A stretch of 64,000 bases of DNA. It comes from Alteribacter aurantiacus DSM 18675. Lineage in GTDB: Bacteria; Bacillota; Bacilli; Bacillales; Salisediminibacteriaceae. This document shows positions 1-7,635 of this stretch, piece after piece. The stretch spans positions 1 to 64,000 of the forward strand of contig NZ_KE386943.1 of NCBI RefSeq assembly GCF_000429705.1. Reading direction: 5' to 3'. The translations under genes were made by a program, and so were the position numbers. The notes under the pieces are model-generated. The model worked only from the letters and a program-made list of their open reading frames with translations. It was not told the origin of the DNA and did no database searches. Within the stretch, counting starts at the first letter, position 1; every line of letters begins with the position of its first letter.

Positions 1-90
1 TATCAGAATGCTAACCGCAGTAGAGTTTTTGCCTTCGTGCCGTGTTCTCAACATCTAATCAAAAGGAGGTAGGGTATCTAAGAATATTTC

Positions 91-192
91 CACCCTTTAG
101 CTTTATAAGAGTCTCAACCCTTTGAATGGCAGTCAAGGAGAGCACTTGACAACCATTCAAAGGGTTGAGGAAGAATGATTAGCTAAAGGGGG
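91..192. repeat. Long nested palindrome
   Basis: Three nested inverted repeats share one centre. The outer arms are CCCTTTAGCT at 93-102 and AGCTAAAGGG at 181-190. The middle arms are a perfect 17-bp stem at 113-129 and 153-169. The inner arms are GTCAAG at 132-137 and CTTGAC at 145-150. No T-run follows, so it is not an ordinary terminator. It could be a MITE-like element, a cruciform, or the folded part of a transcript reading in from upstream. I see no clear target-site duplication. Confidence 0.7.
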
Positions 193-580
193 ACAAAATC
201 AGACTGAATATAAAGGACAACCAAGTCAAGAAGCCCAGAATAGCTTTCCTTCTTAAAGTTGCCCAAAAACAGGATCATAATCAATATTTCAGCGGGGCCT
301 TGAAAGTTTCGTTCATATCAGGAGGCTGAGGCGATGCCCGCGGAAAGCGTCCACCTGTAACGGAATTTATACTTGTTCAAAAAAATCTTACGAAAAGAAG
401 CATCTTTGTCATGAGATGAAATGTAACTAGATATTCAATAATAGAGAAAAACACAAAAAAACAACAAGTATAGCTTAACTTGACGGTTATGGGGGTCTGG
501 CCCTCTGCTCACAACTGCACAAACTTTCATTATTTTCTGACTATATTATAATAGTAGAAACTAGGTTAGGAGGTGGTCGT
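193..580. other. Gene-free leader upstream of the symporter operon
   Basis: No convincing coding frame is visible in this stretch apart from the repeat remnant at 320-363. Near its end TATAAT at 547-552 could be a -10 box for the symporter operon. The best -35 partner, TTTCAT at 525-530 with a 16-nt spacer, is weak. Confidence 0.4.
320..363 (+). repeat. Half copy of a Bacillaceae intergenic repeat
   Basis: The stretch starts AGGAGGCTGAGGCGATGCCC and continues into CGCGGAAAGCG and a CTGTAACGG end. It matches the right half of the complete element at 11757-11868, including AGGAGGCT and CCCGCGGAAAGCG. Such elements are scattered between genes in many Bacillaceae, as I remember. The left half is not recognisable here, so this looks like a decayed copy. 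Confidence 0.6.
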
Positions 581-685
581 GTGACGTTTGGGATTTTTTT
601 CGGTCTTATCTTAGTACCCATAGCTATCCTTGCTCTTGGTGGTGTGTGCTATGCCGTAACTGCCAAGCAAGACGAACAAAGTTAA
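581..685 (+). CDS. Small membrane peptide (34 aa), likely symporter accessory subunit
   Basis: A GTG start at 581 follows a strong ribosome binding site (TAGGAGGTGG, about 566-575). The 34-residue product is one hydrophobic helix (about residues 3-26, IFFGLILVPIAILALGG) with a short polar tail ending KQDEQS. It stops 36 nt before the symporter start, so the two are almost certainly co-transcribed. Very short single-helix proteins encoded just before SSS-family symporters are known in Bacilli (symporter small accessory proteins, from memory). I infer that this peptide assembles with or stabilises the transporter. The product is too short for strong family assignment; the call rests on the binding site, hydrophobicity and position. 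Confidence 0.7.
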   Translation: MTFGIFFGLILVPIAILALGGVCYAVTAKQDEQS

Positions 686-721
686 CACAAATTCAACACT
701 ACTTCTCAGGAGGACGTTACT

Positions 722-2245
722 ATGGACATTACTGCACATCCACTTACTGTAACCGTATTAATTTTATACTTACTTTTACTTATCGTGATCGGTGTTATGA
801 GCTCACGAAAAAGCTCCGGCGGACTCACGGACTTCTTCCTTGCCGGTCGTAATTTGAGCAAATGGACCGTCGCTTTATCAGCTGTCAGCTCCGGACGAAG
901 CGCTTGGCTCGTACTTGGGGTTACCGGTACTGCTTATATGACCGGACTGAACGCCGTTTGGGCTGTTGCCGGATACATAACGGTCGAAGTATTCATGTTT
1001 TTCTTCGTCGCACGCCGTTTTCGAAACTTCAGTGAAAAAACGGACAGCATCACCATTCCGGACATTTTGGAAAACCGCCTCGGCGACAAAACGAAAATCA
1101 TTCGCCTCGTAAGCTCCTTGATCATCCTCTTTTTCATGGTCGCTTACGTAGGAAGTCAGCTTGTAGCCGGTGGAACCGCCTTCTCAGGAAGCCTCGGGAT
1201 CACAAGCACACAAGGTCTCTGGCTCACAGCCGCAATTATTTTTCTTTATACAATCCTTGGCGGCTTCCACGCCGTTAGTAAGACCGACGTCATACAAATC
1301 GGTTTCATGTTCTTCTCTTTAATCATTTTACCGATCGTCGCCATCGTCCAGCTCGGCGGTTTCGGCCCCGTTCTTGACGTGATGCAAGCAGAAGGCGGCG
1401 GATTTACGAGCCCATTTGCCTTTGCTTTCGGTGCGATTATCGGTCTAATCGGGATCGGGTTCGGAAGTCCTGGTAACCCGCATATCATCGTTCGTTACAT
1501 GAGCTTGAAAAACGTAAAAGAAATGCGCCAAGCAGCGCTCATCGCCACCTTTTGGAACGTGATCATGGGTTGGGGCGCGATTATGGTCGGTCTTATCGGC
1601 CGCGTTTACTTCCCGAACGTAGACATGCTACCAAACTCGAACAACGAACAAGTCTTCACCTCTCTTGGTGCTGAAGTGTTGAACCCGTTCTTTACAGGCA
1701 TTCTCCTCGTTGCCGTTCTAGCAGCGATCATGAGTAGCGCCGACAGCCAACTTCTCGTTGGGGCAAGTGCCGTCGTACGAGACATTTATGACCGTATTTT
1801 TGCAAAAGGAAAAGAAATCTCCCAGCGAAAACTCATCACCTACAGTCGTCTCGTCATCGTCGTCCTTATGGGTCTCTCCATCTGGCTTGCGTCCACAGCC
1901 ACGGACTTCGTTTTCTGGATGGTGCTGTTTGCTTTTGGCGGCCTCGGAGCTTGTTTCGGACCGGCACTCATTCTCACGTTCTATTGGAAAGGCCTCACGA
2001 AAGCTGGTGTTTTAACAGGAATGCTCACAGGCCTCTTCACTGTCATCATGGTCGCCCAGCAACCTCAATGGACGTACGCGATCATCGATGTCCACGCGTT
2101 CCTTGAACAGTACTTCTTCGGCATCACCTATGAAGCAGTACCCGGCTTCCTCGTAGCCACTTTCTTCACCGTGGTCGTGAGTCTATTTACGAAAAAACCG
2201 GACAACGCCGATCAAATGGTCGACGAAATGAAACAAGCCGGATAA
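722..2245 (+). CDS. Sodium:solute symporter, PutP-like (SSS family)
   Basis: This 507-residue polytopic membrane protein of the SSS family (about 13 helices) couples Na+ entry to uptake of a small organic solute, by homology proline or a related compound. The ATG at 722 follows TCAGGAGG. The family segment AGRNLSKW (41-48) and the helix-9 motif SSADSQLL, which carries the paired sodium-binding region, are present. The region equivalent to the E. coli PutP sodium site around Asp55 reads SSGRSAW (56-62), so Gly sits where PutP has Asp. The substrate or ion stoichiometry may therefore differ from true PutP. It is the second gene of a two-gene operon with the 34-residue peptide and ends at a strong terminator. 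Family assignment is firm; the substrate is open. Confidence 0.88.
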   Translation: MDITAHPLTVTVLILYLLLLIVIGVMSSRKSSGGLTDFFLAGRNLSKWTVALSAVSSGRSAWLVLGVTGTAYMTGLNAVWAVAGYITVEVFMFFFVARRFRNFSEKTDSITIPDILENRLGDKTKIIRLVSSLIILFFMVAYVGSQLVAGGTAFSGSLGITSTQGLWLTAAIIFLYTILGGFHAVSKTDVIQIGFMFFSLIILPIVAIVQLGGFGPVLDVMQAEGGGFTSPFAFAFGAIIGLIGIGFGSPGNPHIIVRYMSLKNVKEMRQAALIATFWNVIMGWGAIMVGLIGRVYFPNVDMLPNSNNEQVFTSLGAEVLNPFFTGILLVAVLAAIMSSADSQLLVGASAVVRDIYDRIFAKGKEISQRKLITYSRLVIVVLMGLSIWLASTATDFVFWMVLFAFGGLGACFGPALILTFYWKGLTKAGVLTGMLTGLFTVIMVAQQPQWTYAIIDVHAFLEQYFFGITYEAVPGFLVATFFTVVVSLFTKKPDNADQMVDEMKQAG

Positions 2246-2260
2246 TCCTATCTTCTAAAA

Positions 2261-2328
2261 AAAGCAGAATGGCTCTTCTCAGACGGGTTCCCGGAACCCC
2301 TCTGAGTGAGCCATTCTGCTTTATTTTT
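2261..2328 (+). terminator. Rho-independent terminator of the symporter operon
   Basis: AAAGCAGAATGGCTC at 2261-2275 pairs with GAGCCATTCTGCTTT at 2308-2322 around a long loop that can form its own smaller hairpin. A T-rich tail (TTTATTTTTCC) follows. Confidence 0.85.
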
Positions 2329-2371
2329 CCTTAACAACTCACCCATCAGGACAAGCAACGCAATACAAACT

Positions 2372-2421
2372 CGATTAATAAATCTCAATGTCGATTAACA
2401 AACCGCGCAACTCGATCGATA
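2372..2421. repeat. Short array of CGATTAA motifs at 20-21 nt spacing
   Basis: CGATTAA occurs at 2372 and 2392, and a degenerate CGATCGA at 2413. The spacing and the ATTAA core resemble the better arrays at 18431 and 23775. With only three units, one of them poor, this is suggestive only. Confidence 0.35.
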
Positions 2422-2445
2422 AAATTGCTCCCCCATCCCCTACAA

Positions 2446-2478
2446 CAAAAAAAGAACCCCCACTTACTCCGAGGATTC
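2446..2478 (-). terminator. Terminator of the fliD-fliS-fliT operon
   Basis: Read on the minus strand, GAATCC (2478-2473) pairs with GGGTTC (2459-2454), allowing one G-T pair, and a run of seven T follows. The upstream arm lies inside the last codons of the gene ending at 2464. Confidence 0.55.
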
Positions 2479-2883
2479 CCACTCACCTTTTTTCTTCACC
2501 ACAACCGCACGCCACAGCTGGTACGTCCGAATCAACCGCTCATGCAAAAACGCCATCCGATCACCCGTATCCACCGCACCAAACTCGTCCTTCTCGTGGC
2601 CAAACCGCTCCTCTACATCCACGGCCTCTTTCACACACTCATGAAACGTACGCAACACGCCCATCGCTTCACCGTCATCCCCAAAAATCGACACCAACGT
2701 CATATTCTCAGGATGATAGGGAAGCATCCCTTTCATCACATCACTTAAAAGGCGATCGGCAATATCCACATCCCCTTTTATGTAACACTCACTCACATAC
2801 CCAAGTACATCATCAAGCTCACGCAACAGCTCCTCGTAACTCTCCAAAAATCGCCCCTGCGCATCGGTCACTTTTTTCACCAT
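2464..2883 (-). CDS. Uncharacterised protein at the end of the fliDST operon
   Basis: A 139-residue, largely helical, acidic cytoplasmic protein without signal peptide or membrane segment. The start at 2883 is preceded by AGGGTGA at good spacing. It begins 27 nt after fliT and is the last gene before a terminator, so it should be expressed with the filament cap and chaperones from the sigma-D promoter at 5374-5401. I do not recognise a family. Its size, helicity and position recall flagellar export chaperones, but no sequence motif supports that. In B. subtilis this spot is followed by yvyD and secA, which are absent here. Confidence 0.65.
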   Translation of the reverse strand: MVKKVTDAQGRFLESYEELLRELDDVLGYVSECYIKGDVDIADRLLSDVMKGMLPYHPENMTLVSIFGDDGEAMGVLRTFHECVKEAVDVEERFGHEKDEFGAVDTGDRMAFLHERLIRTYQLWRAVVVKKKGEWESSE

Positions 2884-2910
2884 AAACGCTCACCCTAACC
2901 TAAGCGAAAA

Positions 2911-3264
2911 TCAATTCCGTTTGTCAATAAACGCCCCGTCAATCGGCCCCGAATCACCATACGGATTCTCGTACCGACGCCCCGTCGTTTTCTTTCGCTT
3001 CAATTCGTTTATGTCCATCTTAATAAACCCCAGTTCTTCTTGCAACCGCCCTTCAATAAACCCGTTCATATCAACCGCTTCCTTAAGCAACACCCGCTCC
3101 TCAGCAGAAAACGCATCACCCATATCAGCCAAAATCTCGCCCCGCTTCTCAAGCATCTCTGTCAACGCGGCAATATACGCTTCCCGCTCCTCAGCACCAG
3201 GTCTCACCTTCGCATGCTCGTGTAAGTCTCTCGTGATGTCCACTAACGCTTGTACCCCAGTCAT
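2911..3264 (-). CDS. fliT: Flagellar chaperone FliT
   Basis: A 117-residue helical protein of the FliT family. FliT proteins bind the filament cap protein FliD in the cytoplasm and escort it to the export gate. Evidence is the position right after fliS, the small helical architecture, and the C-terminal YENPYGDSGPIDGAFIDKR segment characteristic of Bacillus FliT. Its ATG overlaps the fliS stop codon by one base (TAATG), implying translational coupling. AAGGGG lies ten bases upstream of the start. Expression should come from the fliD sigma-D promoter. Confidence 0.85.
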   Translation of the reverse strand: MTGVQALVDITRDLHEHAKVRPGAEEREAYIAALTEMLEKRGEILADMGDAFSAEERVLLKEAVDMNGFIEGRLQEELGFIKMDINELKRKKTTGRRYENPYGDSGPIDGAFIDKRN

Positions 3265-3665
3265 TACCCGCGAACCCCTTGACCATGACGACGCTGACGG
3301 TCAATCTTGATCACTTCTTTCCACGTATCATAAAAATCAACCACAAAACGCTCCGCCTCTTTCAACGCCTTCACATCATTTTTCGTGTTCGCATCCGTCA
3401 AACGAGACAAAATAAAATCATACATCTGCATCATGTTCCGCGCCGTATCCGTCTCCACCTTAAGCGTCACCATCAGCTCACGAATGATGTTTTGCGCCTT
3501 AATCAAATTCTCGTTCTTCACTTCCATATTCCCTTCCACAAGGGCCTTCTCTCCGCGACGGATAAACTTCACGCACCCCTCGTACAACATGAGCGTCAAC
3601 TCCGCCGGTGTCTTCGTTTGCATGTTTTGCTGCTTATAATTTGCATAAGGATTTCTCACTGCCAT
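3264..3665 (-). CDS. fliS: Flagellin export chaperone FliS
   Basis: FliS binds the C-terminal helices of flagellin, prevents cytoplasmic polymerisation and delivers it to the export apparatus. The protein starts MAVRNPYANYKQQ and has the typical helical body, with motifs such as TPAELTLMLYEGCVKF and a C-terminal WKEVIKIDRQ. I place the start at 3665 (133 aa). An in-frame ATG three codons upstream (3674) lies directly against the AAGGGG box with no spacing, while the 3665 ATG is nine bases from it. In B. subtilis FliS also sequesters with FliW, linking it to the CsrA switch encoded nearby. It lies between fliD and fliT. Confidence 0.95.
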   Translation of the reverse strand: MAVRNPYANYKQQNMQTKTPAELTLMLYEGCVKFIRRGEKALVEGNMEVKNENLIKAQNIIRELMVTLKVETDTARNMMQMYDFILSRLTDANTKNDVKALKEAERFVVDFYDTWKEVIKIDRQRRHGQGVRG

Positions 3666-3689
3666 CCTTCTCATCCCCTTCTCAATGTC

Positions 3690-5339
3690 TTACATCATGC
3701 CCCCGCCCAAAAGGGAAAACATCTGATCCGCCTGGGCATTCGCCTTTGCCATCGCCCGCTCCAACGCCGTGAACTGGCTCCAATACCGTTGTTCAACCTG
3801 TTGCAACCGACGCTCAAAATTTGAAATCCGATCATCCATACTCATCATCTCGCGCCCGAGGGTAAACTGATGCATCGTTCGCCCCTCACGCCCCGCACGC
3901 TGCGTAATCCGATCAATCGCCGTATCCAAACTCCCACGAAGACGCCGCAAAACCCCGCTCTCCGACTCAGTCGCACCACTACCCATAAACAACTGGTACA
4001 ACCCCTCCGGATCAGACTCAATCGCATGACGCAACCGATCCTCCCCATCAAGACGCTGCCCATCCGGCATCGTCCGACGATTCGTATCCAGAACAATCTT
4101 ACCCCCGTCCATATAATCCGACGAACTCACAAGCCCAATCGACGCCAAATCCCGAAACATCCCCGCAGCCTCTTTCTGCACGCTCGAATACAAACTCATC
4201 CGCATCCCACTAAGCGCCGAACTAAGAGCCGGATCACGACGAAGCAACCCACTCATCGCCTTCTCTTCCCACATCTCAACCTCATGCTCACTCATGGCAC
4301 GCCGCTCCTCCGTGCTAAGCGGATGATAATCCCGAAACCGCTCCTCCCGAAGAGCCCCATTGAGCGTATCCACAAGCTCATTGTACTCCTCCACAAACCC
4401 CATGATCTTCTCCATAATCGCATCCGTATCCGTCTGAGCCGACACCGTCACCCGCTCATTCCCAACCGTCTCCCCGTTCAACTGATAATTGATCCCGTTG
4501 ATCGTAAACGTATTCGACGTACGCTCCGTCGTATGGCCGTTTAGGGTAAAACGAGCATTCTGTCCCTCCGACCCAGCACCAGTGTCCAGCTCCGGCTGAT
4601 CTTCATCAACTTGAAAACCAAGCGCCGCCAACAGTCCCTGGCCATTCATAGCCGCCGAAGGATCTCCACCCTCTCCCTCCGCTGACGAAAGACGTATCGC
4701 ACCACCGTGCCCGCTCTCCGTCATGGTCATAATAAACTGGGGAACAGCCCCCTCCGCCGAACTCTGATCTAAATATGTATTCACCCCAAGATCCGAACGG
4801 TTCATTTTCGTTAACACCTGAGCAATCGAATCATTCTCGGCAACCTCAAAAGACACTGTTTCAAACGCTCCACCCGGTCGCTTCACATCAAGTGAAATCG
4901 TCGCTTTCCCGTTTTCAAACACAAGACCTGAATCCCACTCCTTAACTGGTCTATCCAACACATTTTCATTCACCCCAGGGTGACCTTCTCCGACCGGCGT
5001 AATCCAAGACGTAGCCGTTGCCAGCTGCTCCACCTGAAGCTGCACACTCGTATTCGGCGCATTCCCTACGGCAGTTGCCGTCGCCACACGCTCATTCGAA
5101 CTCGTTACCGCTTTTTGCAAAAACGTACTCTGAAGCCCAAGCCCCGTTGCCCGAAACGAATCCCGAAGCTTCGTCATCTGCAAATTCACATCACGATACG
5201 CATCCTGCTTCCAATCAAGAAGCTGCCTGTCCTGCTGCATTTTATCAAGAGGAATTCGTTCCGCCTTCATCAAATCGTCAACGATCTGATGCGTATCCAA
5301 ACCCGACGCCAATCCCCCAAACCGAAGCATCTCACTCAT
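3690..5339 (-). CDS. fliD: Flagellar filament cap protein FliD (HAP2)
   Basis: A 549-residue secreted cap protein that sits at the filament tip and folds incoming flagellin subunits. The N-terminus MLRFGGLASGLDTHQIVDDLM is the classic FliD start. The middle is the variable cap domain. The C-terminal third (from about 480) is coiled-coil with MDDRISNFERRLQQVEQRYW, the family's terminal D0 region. No Sec signal is seen, as expected for type III export. It is the first gene of fliD-fliS-fliT-(2464) and has a good sigma-D promoter upstream. Length is slightly above B. subtilis FliD (about 500), the extra residues being in the variable middle. Confidence 0.96.
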   Translation of the reverse strand: MSEMLRFGGLASGLDTHQIVDDLMKAERIPLDKMQQDRQLLDWKQDAYRDVNLQMTKLRDSFRATGLGLQSTFLQKAVTSSNERVATATAVGNAPNTSVQLQVEQLATATSWITPVGEGHPGVNENVLDRPVKEWDSGLVFENGKATISLDVKRPGGAFETVSFEVAENDSIAQVLTKMNRSDLGVNTYLDQSSAEGAVPQFIMTMTESGHGGAIRLSSAEGEGGDPSAAMNGQGLLAALGFQVDEDQPELDTGAGSEGQNARFTLNGHTTERTSNTFTINGINYQLNGETVGNERVTVSAQTDTDAIMEKIMGFVEEYNELVDTLNGALREERFRDYHPLSTEERRAMSEHEVEMWEEKAMSGLLRRDPALSSALSGMRMSLYSSVQKEAAGMFRDLASIGLVSSSDYMDGGKIVLDTNRRTMPDGQRLDGEDRLRHAIESDPEGLYQLFMGSGATESESGVLRRLRGSLDTAIDRITQRAGREGRTMHQFTLGREMMSMDDRISNFERRLQQVEQRYWSQFTALERAMAKANAQADQMFSLLGGGMM

Positions 5340-5373
5340 CGTCCCACTCTCCCGTTCTCATTCCCTATCCCTT

Positions 5374-5401
5374 TTATCGGTATTTACCGGCAAAGTGTTT
5401 A
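5374..5401 (-). promoter_or_regulatory. Sigma-D promoter of fliD
   Basis: On the minus strand TAAA (5401-5398), a 16-nt spacer and ACCGATAA (5381-5374) match the sigma-D consensus TAAA-N15/16-GCCGATAT with two differences. It lies 35 nt upstream of the fliD start. Confidence 0.8.
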
Positions 5402-5483
5402 GTCTTTTTTCGATGTGGGGACGGTTCTTTTGCTTCCTCCCCCAAGTATCCAACTATTTTTAAATAAAAATCAGAAAAATCGG

Positions 5484-5511
5484 TTGATTCATAATAGTAA
5501 AACGGTATAAT
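5484..5511 (+). promoter_or_regulatory. Sigma-A-type promoter of the YfcC transporter gene
   Basis: TTGATT at 5484-5489, a 16-nt spacer and a perfect TATAAT at 5506-5511 lie 44 nt upstream of the start codon. It is divergent from the fliD sigma-D promoter, so the two genes are separately controlled. Confidence 0.65.
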
Positions 5512-5554
5512 AAGAAACTATATTTTCTGATAATAAATAACGAGGAGTGACACG

Positions 5555-6970
5555 ATGCCACAAACAGAAACGAACCAGAGCCCGCAAACCAAGAAGAAGT
5601 TCAAATGGGAAATGCCCGACACGTACGTGATTCTCTTTTTAGTGTTACTCGCAGGATTTATATCTACCTATCTTATTCCTTCCGGTGTCTTCGAAAGAGA
5701 AACCGTTGATGGCGTAGAACGGGTCATCCCCGGCACCTACACACAGACTGAAGGTGCCACTCTCGGTCTCATGGACTTTTTTATGGCTATCCAAATAGGC
5801 ATGATCGACTCCGCCGACATTATTTTCATGGTCCTCTTTACAGGAGGCGCATTTGAAATTATCGAACGATCTGGCGCCTTAAAAGGAGGGATCAACCGCG
5901 CTGTCGACGCCACACGAGGAAAAGAGTTTTGGATGATCGCAACCGTATCCTTACTGTTCGCCCTCGGCGGAGCCGTCGGAGCAGTAGCAAACTCCGTTAT
6001 CGCTTTCGTTGTGATTGGAATCATCATCGCAAGAACCTTGAAGCTCGACCCGATCGTCGCCGTCGCCATCACATTCGGCGCAAACTTCGCAGGCTTTAAC
6101 GTAGGCTTTACCAATCCATACACCGTAGGAATCGCCCAAGACATCGCTGATCTACCACTCTTCTCAGGGGCACTTCTTCGAATCATCGTCTTTGTGATCA
6201 TCGTTTCCATAACCATAGCCTACATTTGGCGCTATACGAAAAAAATCATGGACGATCCATCCAAAAGCTTGGTAGGCATCTATAAAGACGACGATCAAGA
6301 AGAATCCATGGACGCGCCGTTTACGACAAGGCACAAAATCATCTTAAGCTTCGTCGCTATCTGTCTCATCTTCTTTGTGTATGCATCCACCCAACTGGGA
6401 TGGACCATTAGCCACATGGCCGCCTTCTTCATTTTTATCGCCTTTGGTGCCGGAATTATTGCCGGTATGCACTACAATACGCTCGTAAAAACATTCTTAG
6501 ACGGAACGAAAAAACTAATGTACGGTGCTCTCGTAGTCGGATTCGCCCGAGCAGTCATCGTCGTTTTAGAAGACGGAGAAGTACTCGATACGATCGTCTA
6601 TGCCATTTCCGTTCCGCTAGAGAACTTCCCGCCTGTCCTTGCAGCAATTGGGATGTTTATCTCTAGTGCCCTATTAAACTTCCTCGTCAACTCCGGAAGT
6701 GGACAAGCAATGATCTCCATGCCAATGCTTACACCACTCGCCGACATGGTAGGAGTCACGAGACAAGTCGCCGTTCAATCATTCCAATTCGGTGACGGCC
6801 TAACCAACAGCATTTTCCCAACATCCGGGATCCTTATGGCCAGCCTCGCTGTCGCAGGCGTCTCTTGGACCAAGTGGGTCAAATTCATCTCCCCACTCTT
6901 CCTCATTTGGGTATTGATCGCCATCGTAACCCTCTCTGTTGGGGTGTTGATTGAGTGGGGACCATATTAG
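5555..6970 (+). CDS. YfcC/DcuC-superfamily transporter
   Basis: A 471-residue integral membrane protein of the YfcC branch of the C4-dicarboxylate anaerobic carrier (DcuC) superfamily. Relatives include arginine/ornithine antiporters and amino-acid or dicarboxylate carriers, so the substrate cannot be fixed. Evidence is an N-terminal cytoplasmic stretch, about 12 helices, the conserved PSGVFERE loop after helix 1, repeated NSVIAF and NPYTVG re-entrant-like segments, and LLNFLVNSGSGQA near residue 370, typical of the family. The ATG follows GAGGAGTG. It is a single-gene unit with its own promoter and terminator inserted between flaG and fliD, genes adjacent in B. subtilis, so it is a lineage-specific insertion. 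Confidence 0.82.
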   Translation: MPQTETNQSPQTKKKFKWEMPDTYVILFLVLLAGFISTYLIPSGVFERETVDGVERVIPGTYTQTEGATLGLMDFFMAIQIGMIDSADIIFMVLFTGGAFEIIERSGALKGGINRAVDATRGKEFWMIATVSLLFALGGAVGAVANSVIAFVVIGIIIARTLKLDPIVAVAITFGANFAGFNVGFTNPYTVGIAQDIADLPLFSGALLRIIVFVIIVSITIAYIWRYTKKIMDDPSKSLVGIYKDDDQEESMDAPFTTRHKIILSFVAICLIFFVYASTQLGWTISHMAAFFIFIAFGAGIIAGMHYNTLVKTFLDGTKKLMYGALVVGFARAVIVVLEDGEVLDTIVYAISVPLENFPPVLAAIGMFISSALLNFLVNSGSGQAMISMPMLTPLADMVGVTRQVAVQSFQFGDGLTNSIFPTSGILMASLAVAGVSWTKWVKFISPLFLIWVLIAIVTLSVGVLIEWGPY

Positions 6971-7058
6971 GAAAGTGACACAGTCCCTCCAAGCTGATAT
7001 CTCGTTAACTTAGCTAAGCGTTTGTATAAGTAGATTAGAAATTACTAAGGAATAGCAA

Positions 7059-7092
7059 AAACTCACAAAGCGAATTGCTTTGTGAGTTTTTT
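7059..7092. terminator. Bidirectional terminator between yfcC-like gene and flaG
   Basis: AAACTCACAAAGC (7059-7071) and GCTTTGTGAGTTT (7077-7089) form a 13-bp stem with a 5-nt loop. A T-run follows on the plus strand, and the A-run before it gives T on the minus strand, so it can serve both the transporter gene and flaG. Confidence 0.85.
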
Positions 7093-7127
7093 GTTTAAGA
7101 GTAACAAGTCCGTCCTAGCATCTCTAT

Positions 7128-7481
7128 CTAAATTTTTTCATCAATAATGATCCCTGCAAACTCCAACATGGACGAAATCATATCCAAAAATTCCTCAGGC
7201 GGAATCTCCTTGACAACTTCGTCCGTGTGGCGATCGACCACTTTCACATACATCCGATCCAATCCTTCGTGCAAATGAAACTGAACGTTTGTCTGTTGCA
7301 AATCAGACAACTTATTGACCGTATTCAGCTTCTCCGTTAAATCGTCTTTCGTCCAACTCTTCTTGATCTCAACCACTCGCTCCGATTCGGTTGACCATCC
7401 TTGGCGCGCCTCAGCTCGGTCACCCTGCACTTTCGCAAACAAGTCGTTCATCGACATTGAACTGACCGACTTCACATCCAT
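7128..7481 (-). CDS. flaG: Flagellar protein FlaG
   Basis: A 117-residue FlaG-family protein (B. subtilis YvyC), associated with filament assembly and length. The C-terminal half carries the family pattern FHLHEGLDRMYVKVVDRHTD followed by EVVKEIPPEEFLDM. I choose the ATG at 7481: AGGGGGG lies seven bases upstream, and the upstream in-frame extension has no binding site and runs through the promoter. It lies 150 nt downstream of hag and has its own sigma-D promoter at 7508-7534. Confidence 0.9.
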   Translation of the reverse strand: MDVKSVSSMSMNDLFAKVQGDRAEARQGWSTESERVVEIKKSWTKDDLTEKLNTVNKLSDLQQTNVQFHLHEGLDRMYVKVVDRHTDEVVKEIPPEEFLDMISSMLEFAGIIIDEKI

Positions 7482-7507
7482 GTGAATCCCCCCTACTATC
7501 ATAGTGT

Positions 7508-7534
7508 TTATCGGTTTAATTGTAATTCTCTTTA
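7508..7534 (-). promoter_or_regulatory. Sigma-D promoter of flaG
   Basis: On the minus strand TAAA (7534-7531), a 15-nt spacer and ACCGATAA (7515-7508). It sits 27 nt upstream of the flaG start and downstream of hag, so flaG has a filament-class promoter of its own. Confidence 0.75.
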
Positions 7535-7635
7535 AAGATTCTAAGAAAAAACTAAATGAACCACTAGAATAGTCCTTTACACAAAGAACCAATAAATAAG
7601 ACCCTAACCGAAGTTAGAGTCTATTTACTATATGA

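Noticed and set aside
1..580. Remnant of an insertion sequence
   Set aside because: No transposase-like frame and no target duplication around the palindrome at 91-192.
2388..2885. Long plus-strand reading frame
   Set aside because: Lies opposite the gene at 2464-2883, lacks a ribosome binding site, and its Pro/His/Thr-rich translation is a mirror of the real gene.
3279..4544. Two long plus-strand frames opposite fliS and fliD
   Set aside because: Arg/His/Pro-rich translations without binding sites; fliS and fliD on the minus strand are certain.
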